A stretch of 64,000 bases of DNA from CAWJPY01 sp963844865 (GTDB taxonomy: Bacteria; Acidobacteriota; Thermoanaerobaculia; Thermoanaerobaculales; Sulfomarinibacteraceae), in contig CAWJPY010000004.1 of the NCBI GenBank assembly GCA_963844865.1, forward strand, positions 113,550 through 177,549, read 5' to 3'. The notes under the pieces are model-generated. The model worked only from the letters and a program-made list of their open reading frames with translations. It was not told the origin of the DNA and did not search any database. The first letter of the stretch is position 1. Each line of letters opens with the position of its first letter. Below, in pieces: positions 11,319-20,952 of this stretch. Position numbers and translations under genes: made by a program.

Positions 11319-12459
11319 CTACTCCGCCACCGGCAGGCGCACCGTGAAACGGGTCCAGGCGCCGAGCTGACTGTCCACGTGGATGGTGCCCTGCGCCTCC
11401 TCCACGATGCGCTTGGTGATGGCCAGGCCCAGCCCCGTGCCGCCCTGGGTCTTGGTGGTGAAGAAGGGGTCGAAGACGCGCCCCATGACATCGGGCGGAA
11501 TCCCCGCACCGTTGTCCTCCACCTCCAGGCGCACCCAGGAGTCCTCCGGACGGATCCTCACGGCGACCGTGTTCTGGGACCGAGGTCGGTCGGGCAACGC
11601 CTGCATCGCGTTCACCATCAGGTTGGTCATCACCTGGCCGAGCTTGTTCGGTGACCCCACCACCCGCGGCACCTCCTGCAGATCGACCTGGAGCTCGGCG
11701 CGCTTGAGCAGCGCCGCCTTCACGAACGTGATCGTCGAGCTCGACGATCTCGCGGAGATCGGCACTCACCTCGAGGTCGGAGCGGCGGTGGCTGAGGTCC
11801 ATGCCCCGCGTGATCTCGGTGATCTGCTCCACCGCCCGGACCGCATCGCTGAGCTGCTGCCGGGCGCTGGCGACTGCGTCCACGTGGGGCCTCTCCACCC
11901 TGGCGCCGATCACGAGCCCCTGGGCCAGCCGGTCGAGCCTCAGGTTCGCCAGATCGAGTCCCATCACCAGAGCGGCCAGCGGGTTGCGGAGCTCGTGGGC
12001 GACCCCCGCGGCGACCACACCCAGGGCATAGGTGCGTTCCGTCTCCAGTAACCGGGTCTCGAGCTGGTTGATCTTCTTGCGGGTCTGGTAGGTCTCGATG
12101 GACTCCCGCAGGACGGCTTTCAGCTCGATCGGCTCCCAGGGCTTGCGCAGGTAGCGGCGGATCTTCCCGCGATTGATGGCGTCGATGGCGTCGTTGAGAT
12201 CGCTGTACGCCGTGATGAGGATCCGGATCGTGTCCGGGTAGACGTCCTTGGTGGCCTCGAACACCTCGACGCCGGTCATCCCCGGCATGCGCTGGTCCAC
12301 CAGGAGGACCGCCACCTCCCGCTCCTTCAGGATGTCGAGCGCTTCGGGTCCACTGGCGGCGGTGATGACGTCGAACTCCTCCTCACACGTCGCCTTCAGG
12401 ACGACGAGGTTCGCAGCATCGTCATCCACGTAGAGGATCGTGTCGTCCACTGCCGCCAT
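11319..12459 (-). CDS. Receiver-histidine kinase protein (PhcR/PhcQ-like), frameshifted
   Basis: The N-terminal receiver has the acidic pair DDD, the acceptor Asp in LLVDQRMPG and the Lys in LRKPW. After a coiled-coil linker comes a kinase module with VAHELRNPL and an ATPase domain (NLMVNAMQAL, DNGAGIPP, TKTQGGTGLGLAI). The kinase part is in another frame after about 11,740, so one base is probably wrong there; across the shift the protein is about 380 residues. No membrane segment. Receiver-first proteins with a C-terminal kinase are the architecture of PhcR and PhcQ in Ralstonia, which work with the methyltransferase PhcB and sensor PhcS. The neighbours upstream fit that comparison. It could alternatively be an unrelated atypical response regulator. 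Confidence 0.85.
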
Positions 12460-12673
12460 CTTAGCAACACTACGAGCACGTGGCGACTGGAGTTGCGGCT
12501 ATGCGATCCCGGCTTCGTCGACCATTCGCGCAACCTGCACGCCCTCAACAGGGCACGAGGTAACACACGCCGAAAAGACGCGTGCCGAATACGAATACGA
12601 CGTCACCGGCGACGCTCGCACCACCTTCGGACGACGTCCAGTACGAAAGAGACTTCCTGGTCGAATCACACGC

Positions 12674-13675
12674 TCATGGCCGCTCAAACGTCAGGCTCAC
12701 GTTCGTCCCGCCAAATCCAAACGAGTTCACCAGGAACCGCGAAAATGTCCTCTTGATGGTCGTCTCGGAATAATTGAGCACGAACTCCGGACTGTTGCAC
12801 GTTTCGATGCCTGGTGTCTCACCACGCTTCTGGAATGCCAAAACACCATGGATCTCCACCGCTGCACAGGCACCGAGTGTGTGTCCGACTCTGTGTTTCT
12901 CAGCGACGATGAAGGGCAGGTCTCGAAACACACGCTGCATTCCCCGATACTCGGCGAGGTCACCCTTCGATGTTCCCGTCGCGTGCGCCACGACCAGATC
13001 GATCTCAGGACGCCCCGCCATTTCCAGCGCCTGAACCATGCACTCCGTAATGTACTCCGAGCGCGGCTCTGGCATGACGCGATGATAGGCATCACAGGTC
13101 ATTCCAACACCCGTGATCTCTGCCACCACCTGGCGAGGCCGAACCTCCTCAGCCTCCAAGATGAGGACCCCGGCGCCCGCTGAGGGCAGGAAGCCGTCCC
13201 GCCGCAGATCGAACGGTCTGCACACGCCGCACTTCGTCACGGCACCGGTCCTGCGAAATCCCTCTTCCGTCTTTGGAGAAAGCTCATCGGCTCCTCCCAC
13301 GATCGCCCGATCGATGACGCCTCCCTTGATCAGCTGATATCCCGTGGCGATCGCATACGCTGCACTCGCGCAGGCCGCTGCCGTGGCAAATGCTGGTCCA
13401 TGAACATCGTATTGGCGCGCTATGGCGCTCGCTGCTTCTCCGGGATGAAAGTTGGAGATGAAGTACGGCCCAACTCTGCCGCTCTCAAAGGACCGTGTCC
13501 CACCGAGTCCACTCCCCATGATGATCCCGGTCCGATCGAAACTGCTGACTCGACTGTCTCCGACCGCACTTTCCACGGCCGTCCGAGCGAGCTCGACAAA
13601 AGATCGCTCCGCAGCGGCCGCACCCCAGACGGCACCGGTACCGGACACGAACACCCTTCTCGCTATGTCCGTCAA
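12674..13675 (-). CDS. Short beta-ketoacyl synthase (KAS-like)
   Basis: Condensing enzyme of the FabF/FabB type: decarboxylative Claisen condensation of acyl and malonyl thioesters. All catalytic residues are visible: Cys102 in AAACASAAY, His231 in AHATGTSKGD, the Lys and His265 in EKHRVGHTLGA, and the C-terminal GFGGTN loop. At 333 residues it is about 80 shorter than FabF, mainly at the N-terminus, so it may be specialised or chain-length factor-like, although the active Cys is retained. No ACP, ketoreductase or dehydratase lies next to it. It sits between a PilZ-methyltransferase and a receiver-kinase gene in the same orientation, suggesting that it supplies an acyl precursor for the signal made by the methyltransferase. 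That role is inference. Confidence 0.85.
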   Translation of the reverse strand: MTDIARRVFVSGTGAVWGAAAAERSFVELARTAVESAVGDSRVSSFDRTGIIMGSGLGGTRSFESGRVGPYFISNFHPGEAASAIARQYDVHGPAFATAAACASAAYAIATGYQLIKGGVIDRAIVGGADELSPKTEEGFRRTGAVTKCGVCRPFDLRRDGFLPSAGAGVLILEAEEVRPRQVVAEITGVGMTCDAYHRVMPEPRSEYITECMVQALEMAGRPEIDLVVAHATGTSKGDLAEYRGMQRVFRDLPFIVAEKHRVGHTLGACAAVEIHGVLAFQKRGETPGIETCNSPEFVLNYSETTIKRTFSRFLVNSFGFGGTNVSLTFERP

Positions 13676-13771
13676 CAGTGACTCCCTACGCGAAACGTCA
13701 GACGGTTCTTAAGAGAAAAACCAACATCCGGGGCGAGAATCGCAATCACAAACAGACGACGCCCATGACAG

Positions 13772-15236
13772 TCAGGGCTTTCTGACGAGCAGGAAGAAGA
13801 ACGCGCCATTCGGCTCTTTCACGACCTCAATCTCGGTGGACTCCGGCAACTTGCGGGTCAGCTCTCGCATCTCCTCTTCGTTCCGATATATCAAGGACCA
13901 GTCGGTCAACATCTCTGCAGACCAGAAGAAATCGTTGGGTGCGACGGCGTTTCCTACCGCAATCAGGCCTCCCGGAGCGAGCAAATCGTACATCGCGCCG
14001 ATGAGCTTCTGGGCACTGAACTTCTTGAGGTAGTCGAAGACGCCGGCCGCATAGATGAAGTGCTGAGATCCCGGCTCTCGCAAGGGAAGGCCCTCGGTCA
14101 GCATCTGCCCGAATGCCAGATTGAGCAGATGGAGATCGACCGAGAGCCCCACTTGCTGATCTCCTTCTGGCTTGCCCTGTAGGCTGCGCTCAACGCCTTC
14201 TTCCGGATCGATGAGCGTCCAGGCCATCCTCCCGGGCCATCCTTTGACCTTTGCAATGTACTCTGACGCTTCGCGGGCGGGACCGCAGCCCAGGCTCACG
14301 ATTCTGAAGTCGCTCTCTTCGCCGCTCGATTCGACAATCCGCCGATGCTCCCCTGCGATCAACTCGACCACGAGGTCTTTGCGTCCGCGCACGCCGGCAC
14401 ACAGAGGATGCTGGAGACTGACCTTGTGCATGGCCCGCGCAAAGACGGAATCACCTTCGAACGATCGTTGTAGTAATACGACATCAGTTGATAGTCCCCC
14501 GGATAGCCAAGGGGTTTGTAGTAGGCCCGGCTGTCGTGGGGAACATCGTGGATGAGTGGGACAAGGAGCGTCTCGGTGAACTCTTTGGCAGCGAGAAGTA
14601 CGTTCCGCTGTTCGAGGAACCGGGATGCGATGATCGCCGCTTGCGTCTCGAGCCGTCTCCTCGGCTCGAGTAACGCATCCGCTGCTCGAGCGGTGAGTCG
14701 AGGATCCCCGGCTCACCGGCTCCCTCCGCGCGCAGCCGTTGTTCATGGTAGTCCAGCGAACGTCGATGGTACTGGAAAAAGTGCCCGATGCGGCCGACGA
14801 TCGCCTGGTAGTCCGCCGGGACCAGCCGTTCCACAGCGGCCGGTCCCTCGCACAGGCTGCGCTCGAGCTTCTTCTCGTCGTCGCGTCTCTGCATCGCGGG
14901 GAGATCCAGGAACCCGTTGGTCAACCCGAGACCGATCTGGGAACCCCGTGACCCACGCTCGATGCGAGCGACGCGGGCCGCACCCTCGTAGACCTCCTCG
15001 TTGTACAGGAGAAGCGAGAGCCGAAGTTCCTGCCCCACCTGCCACTCGGACTGTCGCCCATTCAGCAAGAGGGACACTCCATTCATGGAAACGTCGAAGA
15101 CCGGGAACGCTTCGCCTTCAATTACGACTTTGGGCGTCGCGTCGCGCGACAACAACTCACGAATGGGCTGGCGGTCGGGCCGATAAAACACTGAGCGACC
15201 GACCGCACCGATGAGCGACTCATATGATTTCGCCAT
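13772..15236 (-). CDS. PilZ domain fused to PhcB-like SAM-dependent methyltransferase (two frameshifts)
   Basis: One gene read across shifts near 14,665 and 14,460, giving about 487 residues. The N-terminus is a PilZ c-di-GMP-binding domain with both motifs intact (RQPIR and DVSMNG). A linker follows, then a region with YYKPLGYPGDYQLM and FEGDSVFARAM, typical of the family annotated as 3-hydroxypalmitic acid methyl ester synthase (PhcB of Ralstonia), and a class I methyltransferase fold with SAM motif I VSLGCGPARE. Start ATG 15236 (a GTG immediately precedes it) has AGGGAGAG upstream. It begins 48 bases after the kinase gene stop, probably in one transcript. In PhcB the substrate is a 3-hydroxy fatty acid; here the substrate is not shown by sequence. 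The PilZ fusion suggests control by c-di-GMP. Confidence 0.82.
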
Positions 15237-15283
15237 CACACGCTCTCCCTGCGTTCGTCAACGGCCACGAATCTCCATCCGCG

Positions 15284-18022
15284 TCACACGAACTCCGATG
15301 TCGGCTCGCTCTCACGGGGCCGCCGTCTTCCAACGGCTGGGATCTCAACCACGAAACATGCGCCCCGGCCCGTCTGCCTGAGGGGGCGGAGCTCTCCTCC
15401 GTGCTCCTCCATGATCTGTCGAGATAAGTACAGCCCGAGCCCGGTCCCGGTTCCGTCCTTTCGGCGGGTGTAGAACGGGTTGAATATCCGTTCGGCATCC
15501 TCGGTGGCGATACCCGTCCCGTCGTCACACACCTTGACCTGCAACGTGTCTCCATCTTCCTCCACGTGGAGCCAGAGGGTAGCAGCTCCCGCCCGGATCG
15601 CGTTGTCGATCAGGTTGAGCAGCACCTGGTTGATGGGTCCCGCCGGCGCCCGCGCGAGGCGGTCGGTTTCGTACTCCCGGTGCACGGTCACGCCCTCCAA
15701 GCGATGTGCGAGGAGGGTCAACGTCGCATCCAGGCCTTCCCGAATGTCACAGCTGTGGGTGACCCCCGCCTCGGCCGGGCGCGCATGGGAGTCGAGGGCG
15801 GTGGTGATCCCCTCGATCCGCTGTGCGCCGTCGGCGATGACCTGGATGAGCTGCCTCGTCATCTCGGGCTTGGACCTGCCCCCCGATAGCACCCTGGCGG
15901 CATTGAGGATGGCATTCACGGGATTCCGCACCTCGTGCAGTATGCCGGCCGCGAGCGTGCCCACCGCCGCCAGCTTCTCCTGCTGGGCGAGCTGCAGTCC
16001 GAGGGCCCGAAGCCTGAGCTGGGCCCGGATCCGAGCCATCAGCACCCGGGGGTGAAACGGCTTGGCCACGAAGTCGTCCGCGCCGTGCGCATACGCTTCC
16101 AGGGTCGCCTCCGAGCCCACCCTCGCCGTGAGCAGGATGACCGGCGTGGCCCGCAGCGCCGGATCGCTCTTGATGGCCCGGGCGAGATCCGTGCCGCTCA
16201 TCTCCGGCATCATCACGTCCGAGACCACCAGATCGGGCGACTCGGCACGCACCAGCTCCCACGCTTCGCGCCCGTTCTCGGCCAGCAACAGCTCGTAGTG
16301 GGGCCGAAGCAGCGTCCGGATGAACTCCCGCACTTCCTCGTGGTCCTCCACGAGGAGGATGCGAGCCCGTCTGAGCCCATCGAACAAGACCGGCGGGTCC
16401 ACCACCCCGCGCAACTCCTCGAAGTTCCGCTCGATCTCGCCCCCACCCTCCTCGACGTCCAGGGGCAGCAGGTCCTCAGCCCGCCGTCCCTGCGCGGCCT
16501 CGCGATCGAACTGCTGGCGCCGTTCCACGACCTCCGGCCGGATGTGCTCGCGACCGAAGGGAAGGACCACCCTGAACCGGGTAAACACCTCAGGTTCAGA
16601 CGCAACCTCGATGGTCCCTCCGTGGAGCTCGACGAGCTCCTTGGCCAGGGCCAGACCGATCCCCACTCCCCCTTCGCGCCGCCGGTCACCCGGACTCACC
16701 TGGAAGAAGCGTTCGAACACCTTCGGCAGGTCTTCGGGGGGAATTCCCGGACCGGAGTCTTCGACCTCGACACAGACACCTCCATCGACATCAGCGATCC
16801 TTATGGAGATCTTCCCTCCAGCCGGCGTGAACTTGATCGCATTGCTGACCAAGTTCGTGAACACGATCTCGAGCCGATGAGCATCGCCCCAGATCTTTGC
16901 ACCAGGCGCATCACTGATCAGCGTAAAATCGATGGACTTTGCCATCGCGGCAGGCAGGCTGTTCTCGTGCACGCTCGCTGCCACGGTTCTCACATCCATC
17001 TCGGCAAGGTTGAGGCGCAATCCTCCTGCATCCAAGCGCGACAGGTCGAGAAGATCGTTGATCAGGCCCAGCAGGCGCTCGGCGTTTCGCCGGATGACAT
17101 GGACCTGTTGCCTGTGGCTCGGGTTTTCGATGTCCTCTGTAAGCTCGGCAAGAGGTGCCAAGATCAGTGTCAGCGGGGTCCGCAACTCGTGGGAGACGTT
17201 TGCGAAGAACTTGCTCTTCAGGCGATCGAAGCCCTTCAGATCTTCCAGAGCGCGTTGGAGGTCGATGGAGGTCTGGGCCAGGTCGAGACGGGCTTCCGAT
17301 TCACGTTGCGCCACAGCAGAAAGCTGCGCCCTGCTCGAGTAGTCCCTTCGCGCCAGGTCATACTTGAAGTATGCCGCGTACACGCTGATGACGGCTGATG
17401 TCAATACAAAAAAGGCACTCTGGACAACGTCGCGAACAGCCACATCCCCAGTCCATCCTGCCGCGAAGATGGCGACACTGAATCCGAGTGAAACCAACAG
17501 CACAGACATCGTCCATCGTGGCGGCCACATGGGGACGAGACCAGTGGCAAAGAACGTGACCGCAAATCCCAACACATAGCCCGGGAGATACTCACCTGAC
17601 AAGGGAAGCATGGGCGCAACGCCATTCACGTACGCCAGGCATACGATGACCCACGCTTCCCAGGTATAGCGCGCAAGTCCGAACTTGTGCACGCTGATAG
17701 CAACGAGGGTGACAACCGTTACGACACCCAAGCGCAAGGCGAGGAAGTGCGCCCAGTGCGTCGGCAGAAGGACGTAGTCGAAAATGCTCCATGTTAGGTA
17801 TACCGGATTGAAAATGCATGCCGTCCAGAAAAGATTCCGTAGGTTTCGCTGTCGAAGTTCCGCGTGAAAGGACGCGATATCGAGATCCACTTCAGGAGTC
17901 TGAAAGGGAACGCGTTTGCCCTCCAGTCTCGGAGAGACCGGCTCGCGCAGGCTTGTACCCGCGAGTGCCACCGTGGGACTTCCTCCGACGGCCTCCCAAT
18001 GGGAATCTTCGACTTGTTTCAT
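15284..18022 (-). CDS. Six-TM kinase-receiver-kinase signalling protein (PhcS-PhcR-like fusion)
   Basis: About 912 residues from ATG 18022. The cytoplasmic N-terminus (about 1-55) is followed by about six TM helices (about 60-235), then HisKA with VSHELRTPL (His278) and an ATPase domain (NLVSNAIKF, DSGPGIPP, GVGIGLAL). Next comes a receiver with Asp602 in VVSDVMMPEM, then a second kinase module with ILHEVRNPV (His696) and its own ATPase domain (NLIDNAIRAGA, DDGTGIA, GTGTGLGLYL). The first module resembles PhcS (membrane sensor kinase) and the second half PhcR (receiver plus kinase), here in one chain. It is the first gene of the colinear set running down to 9513. The weak ribosome-binding context leaves a start at a GTG about 18 bases upstream possible. 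Confidence 0.87.
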   Translation of the reverse strand: MKQVEDSHWEAVGGSPTVALAGTSLREPVSPRLEGKRVPFQTPEVDLDIASFHAELRQRNLRNLFWTACIFNPVYLTWSIFDYVLLPTHWAHFLALRLGVVTVVTLVAISVHKFGLARYTWEAWVIVCLAYVNGVAPMLPLSGEYLPGYVLGFAVTFFATGLVPMWPPRWTMSVLLVSLGFSVAIFAAGWTGDVAVRDVVQSAFFVLTSAVISVYAAYFKYDLARRDYSSRAQLSAVAQRESEARLDLAQTSIDLQRALEDLKGFDRLKSKFFANVSHELRTPLTLILAPLAELTEDIENPSHRQQVHVIRRNAERLLGLINDLLDLSRLDAGGLRLNLAEMDVRTVAASVHENSLPAAMAKSIDFTLISDAPGAKIWGDAHRLEIVFTNLVSNAIKFTPAGGKISIRIADVDGGVCVEVEDSGPGIPPEDLPKVFERFFQVSPGDRRREGGVGIGLALAKELVELHGGTIEVASEPEVFTRFRVVLPFGREHIRPEVVERRQQFDREAAQGRRAEDLLPLDVEEGGGEIERNFEELRGVVDPPVLFDGLRRARILLVEDHEEVREFIRTLLRPHYELLLAENGREAWELVRAESPDLVVSDVMMPEMSGTDLARAIKSDPALRATPVILLTARVGSEATLEAYAHGADDFVAKPFHPRVLMARIRAQLRLRALGLQLAQQEKLAAVGTLAAGILHEVRNPVNAILNAARVLSGGRSKPEMTRQLIQVIADGAQRIEGITTALDSHARPAEAGVTHSCDIREGLDATLTLLAHRLEGVTVHREYETDRLARAPAGPINQVLLNLIDNAIRAGAATLWLHVEEDGDTLQVKVCDDGTGIATEDAERIFNPFYTRRKDGTGTGLGLYLSRQIMEEHGGELRPLRQTGRGACFVVEIPAVGRRRPRESEPTSEFV

Positions 18023-18459
18023 ACCCCAGCATTCTAACACTCGGGCGGAGAAAGAGATGGTAGTCAGCGAACCGCACTCTATCGCGTGACGAGTTGGGCT
18101 GCCAGCTTCTCTCCGCAGCCTCGAAGGAGGTCTAAAAGCCCTTCGCAGGGCTTCTAACCGTCGGGGCGGCGGGCGAAGGGAATGGAGGCGACCTCTTGAC
18201 CTCAGGGCGGTGCCGAGACCATCGGGCCGATCACCCGCCTGGTACCCCGTCGCCGCGGCGCCCAACTTGCCTCCGTCCAGGGCGGTCTCGCGGACCCCGT
18301 TGTGCAGGGCTCGCACCCACAACTAGTCGTCACCGGCCACTGCACCACGCTGGGACAGCTTTGGTTAGAATTGATTCTTGAGAACGGCTTCTTGGAGCAT
18401 GGACCGTATTTCAGATCGGGCATCGAGTGTGCATATACCAGCGGCCGGGAGCACTTGAC
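18023..18459. other. Divergent intergenic region with a small perfect hairpin
   Basis: No gene is seen between the two divergent starts. At 18136-18153 AAGCCCT and AGGGCTT flank the tetraloop TCGC, a perfect 7-bp stem. It lacks a T-run on the plus strand, so it may be an RNA structure or a regulatory site rather than a terminator. Promoters for the Phc-like set should lie here but I cannot place them. Confidence 0.4.
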
Positions 18460-19743
18460 GTGAGCTTCACACACTTCCCAGTGGTCGAGATCATCCTCAT
18501 CGGCAGCTTCGCACTGCTGCTGGTCACCGTGTTTCTGCTCGGCCGTCTGTCGACGCCAGGCGCCTCCCGGCGCACCGCGCAGCCTCAGGCGCCGGCAGAT
18601 CCCCAGTCCGCTGCGTCTCCCTTGCGCCGTCTCGAGCATGACCTGTCGGTCATGGTGGACTTCATGAACGAGTACACGGTCCTGATGTCCGACCTCAACG
18701 AACAGACCGAGGTGCGCGGCATCCCCGCGGTCCTCCTCAACGCCATGGTCCGCATGTTCAGGGCCGAGCAGGCGGCCGTCCTGGTGCCGCGACGGGGGAC
18801 CTTCGTGGACCCGAAACGCGTCGACCGCATGATCGTGGCCGCCGCGGCCACCAGTGAGCGGGGGCTCGACGTGGGGACCGAGGTGCCCATCGGGGAGGGG
18901 CAGCTCGGCATGGTTGCGGAGACCCGGCGGGTGATGGATCGCGCCGACTTCAGTCAGATGGCGGCCTCGAACCAGGCCAGGTTCCGATCCTCGCACCTTC
19001 CGATCTTCGAGGTGGCGGCGCCGATGGTGCACGGCGACAACACCCTCGGTGTGATCGCCTTCTCGCGGCCGCAACGGCACCACCCGTATGAGAAGGAGAT
19101 GCTCCAGATGATCGCCAAGCTCGGCGCCATCACCTGGCACAATCTCACCGCCTACCGCAACGTCCAGGTGGCGGCGGACGTGGACGAGCTCACCAGGATC
19201 TTCAACAAGCGCGCGCTGAAGACGCAGCTGAGCGAGCTCGTGCTCCGCGCGCGGTCCTCGGGCGGCCGGGTGGGCCTGTTCCTGTTCGACATCGACCACT
19301 TCAAGAACTACAACGACCAGAACGGCCACATCGCAGGGGACGAGGCGCTCCGGTTGCTGGCACGGATCGTCAAGGACAGCGTCCGAGCGGATGACATTTT
19401 CGGCCGCTTCGGTGGCGAGGAGTTCCTGCTCATCATGCCCGGACGCACACCAGCCCAGGCGATGAGCGCCGCGGGGAACATCCGTCAGCGCATCGAGATG
19501 TACGACTTCCCCTTCGGGGAGAAGCAGCCCCTGCGCAGGGTCACCGTGAGCGGCGGCGTCGCCACGTTTCCCGATGACGCCCGGGACGCCGTGGAGCTCC
19601 TGCTGGCCGCCGATGACGCCCTGTATCGGGCAAAGGGCGCCGGCCGGAACAAAGTCCTCCGGGCCGAAACCGGTCTCAACCCCATGCCGGTACCCCATTC
19701 CATCCAGCTCAATGACGACGACGACGAGGCATCCCACGCCTGA
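18460..19743 (+). CDS. Membrane-anchored GAF-GGDEF diguanylate cyclase
   Basis: About 427 residues with one N-terminal TM helix (about residues 8-28), a GAF domain (about 70-240) and a GGDEF domain with FDIDHFKNYND and the intact active-site motif RFGGEEF. Diguanylate cyclases make c-di-GMP from two GTP at the membrane. I chose GTG 18460 because GGGAG lies 8 bases before it; an upstream GTG at 18427 is possible. No RxxD inhibitory site is obvious before GGEEF. It is divergent from the Phc-like set, whose PilZ-methyltransferase could be a c-di-GMP target. The acidic C-terminal tail (DDDDE) is unusual. Confidence 0.9.
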   Translation: MSFTHFPVVEIILIGSFALLLVTVFLLGRLSTPGASRRTAQPQAPADPQSAASPLRRLEHDLSVMVDFMNEYTVLMSDLNEQTEVRGIPAVLLNAMVRMFRAEQAAVLVPRRGTFVDPKRVDRMIVAAAATSERGLDVGTEVPIGEGQLGMVAETRRVMDRADFSQMAASNQARFRSSHLPIFEVAAPMVHGDNTLGVIAFSRPQRHHPYEKEMLQMIAKLGAITWHNLTAYRNVQVAADVDELTRIFNKRALKTQLSELVLRARSSGGRVGLFLFDIDHFKNYNDQNGHIAGDEALRLLARIVKDSVRADDIFGRFGGEEFLLIMPGRTPAQAMSAAGNIRQRIEMYDFPFGEKQPLRRVTVSGGVATFPDDARDAVELLLAADDALYRAKGAGRNKVLRAETGLNPMPVPHSIQLNDDDDEASHA

Positions 19744-19902
19744 ACCGCCTTCCCGGGAACCGCCGTAACACCTTCTCTGGGCCACTTCGATCACCATCCC
19801 CGTCGTGAACGCCTGTGCACCTGCGCGCATCCGATTCGCGAGGAATAGCTCCTTCGCCGACCCTGTTGTCCGCGGCACACAACGGCCACACGAGGAGGCG
19901 AC

Positions 19903-20388
19903 ATGAGACGCGTACGCAACTTGATCCTTATGGGAGTCATCACCTTCGCCGCCGCGGCGACCGCCGCCGCCCACTGTCAGATCCCGTGCGGCATCTATGA
20001 CGACGAGCTGCGAGTGAAGATGATCGAGGAGGACATCGCCACCATCGACAAGTCCATGCAGCAGATCTCGGCGCTCAGCAGCGGCAAGAGAACCGCTCTC
20101 GACGAAAACCAGCTCGTGCGCTGGGTGATGAACAAGGAGGACCACGCGCAGAAGATCCAGGACGTGGTCACGTCCTACTTCATGGCGCAGAGGATCAAGC
20201 CGGTGCCGCCTTCGGACACCGCAGGGCACGCCGCCTACGTCACCCGGCTCACGCTCCTCCACCAGCTCCAGGTGGAGGCGATGGAGGCCAAACAGACGGT
20301 GGACCCGTTGCACGTGGAGGCGATGCGCCAGCTCGTCAAGGCCTTCCGAAAAGCCTACTTCGGCGAAGAAGGCCCCCATACGCACTGA
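19903..20388 (+). CDS. sodN: Nickel superoxide dismutase with Sec signal peptide
   Basis: 161 residues. A basic N-terminus and hydrophobic stretch (residues 1-20) end in TAAA followed directly by HCQIPCGIYDDELRV. This is the nickel hook of NiSOD: His1, Cys2 and Cys6 bind nickel and must sit at the mature N-terminus. Cleavage after Ala23 by signal peptidase would expose His24 as residue 1. The rest is the four-helix bundle typical of the family. In streptomycetes and cyanobacteria the propeptide is removed by SodX; no sodX is nearby, and the AxA site suggests that export does the job here, placing the enzyme outside the cytoplasm. GAGGAGG precedes the ATG. Function 2 O2- + 2 H+ to H2O2 + O2 is inferred from the family. 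Confidence 0.92.
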   Translation: MRRVRNLILMGVITFAAAATAAAHCQIPCGIYDDELRVKMIEEDIATIDKSMQQISALSSGKRTALDENQLVRWVMNKEDHAQKIQDVVTSYFMAQRIKPVPPSDTAGHAAYVTRLTLLHQLQVEAMEAKQTVDPLHVEAMRQLVKAFRKAYFGEEGPHTH

Positions 20389-20490
20389 CCACCAGCGCGC
20401 GACGACGACGCCTCGGCGCCGACTGCACACGGTGACCGCACCGACGGCTCACTCTCCGCGCTGACCGCGAAAGCTCGTAGATGCGTCTGC

Positions 20491-20889
20491 CTAGGACCGG
20501 AGCCTGGCATCGAGATCGTCGAGAAACGCCAGCACGGGTCGCGCCAGACGCCGGAGATCGGTGGGGGAGGACACCCCGCCCCCACTCGCCTGGACGTCCA
20601 CCCGCACCGACTCCGGCCTCCGGAGGACGAACACCTCCAGGACCACGCGGCGGTACGCATCGCTCTCACCGGACTCCGCCCGGATGGTGCCCCGCTCCGG
20701 ATCGCGCTCCTCGACGGCGTAGCCCGACTCGGCCAGGGTGCTGAGGGCGGTCTCCCACACCCGGTCGAAGCTTTCGGCGTACACGCGAGACCACTGCTCG
20801 GGCGCAGGGGGGCCTCCGGACGTACACGCGACCGTCACGGCGAGCAGCGTCAGGGTGAAGCCCAGCAGGACAATGCGCGCACGTTTCAT
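20491..20889 (-). CDS. Small lipoprotein of unknown function
   Basis: 132 residues with a clear signal peptide and lipobox (TVAC, Cys about 22), followed by a GGPPAPE linker and a domain of about 100 residues starting SFDRVWETALSTLAESGY and containing EERDPERGTIRAE. This resembles small outer-membrane-lipoprotein domains of the BamC/DUF799-like kind, in which an alpha/beta fold modifies a 'W..A...L...G' helix, but I cannot name a family with confidence. It is convergent with the NiSOD gene and separated by 63 bases from the trmO stop, in the same direction. Confidence 0.75.
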   Translation of the reverse strand: MKRARIVLLGFTLTLLAVTVACTSGGPPAPEQWSRVYAESFDRVWETALSTLAESGYAVEERDPERGTIRAESGESDAYRRVVLEVFVLRRPESVRVDVQASGGGVSSPTDLRRLARPVLAFLDDLDARLRS

Positions 20890-20952
20890 GCAGGCAGGAT
20901 ACCTGCACGCCCCCGTGCCTGGGCACCCGGAGGGTTCAGCGCGGCGATCACC

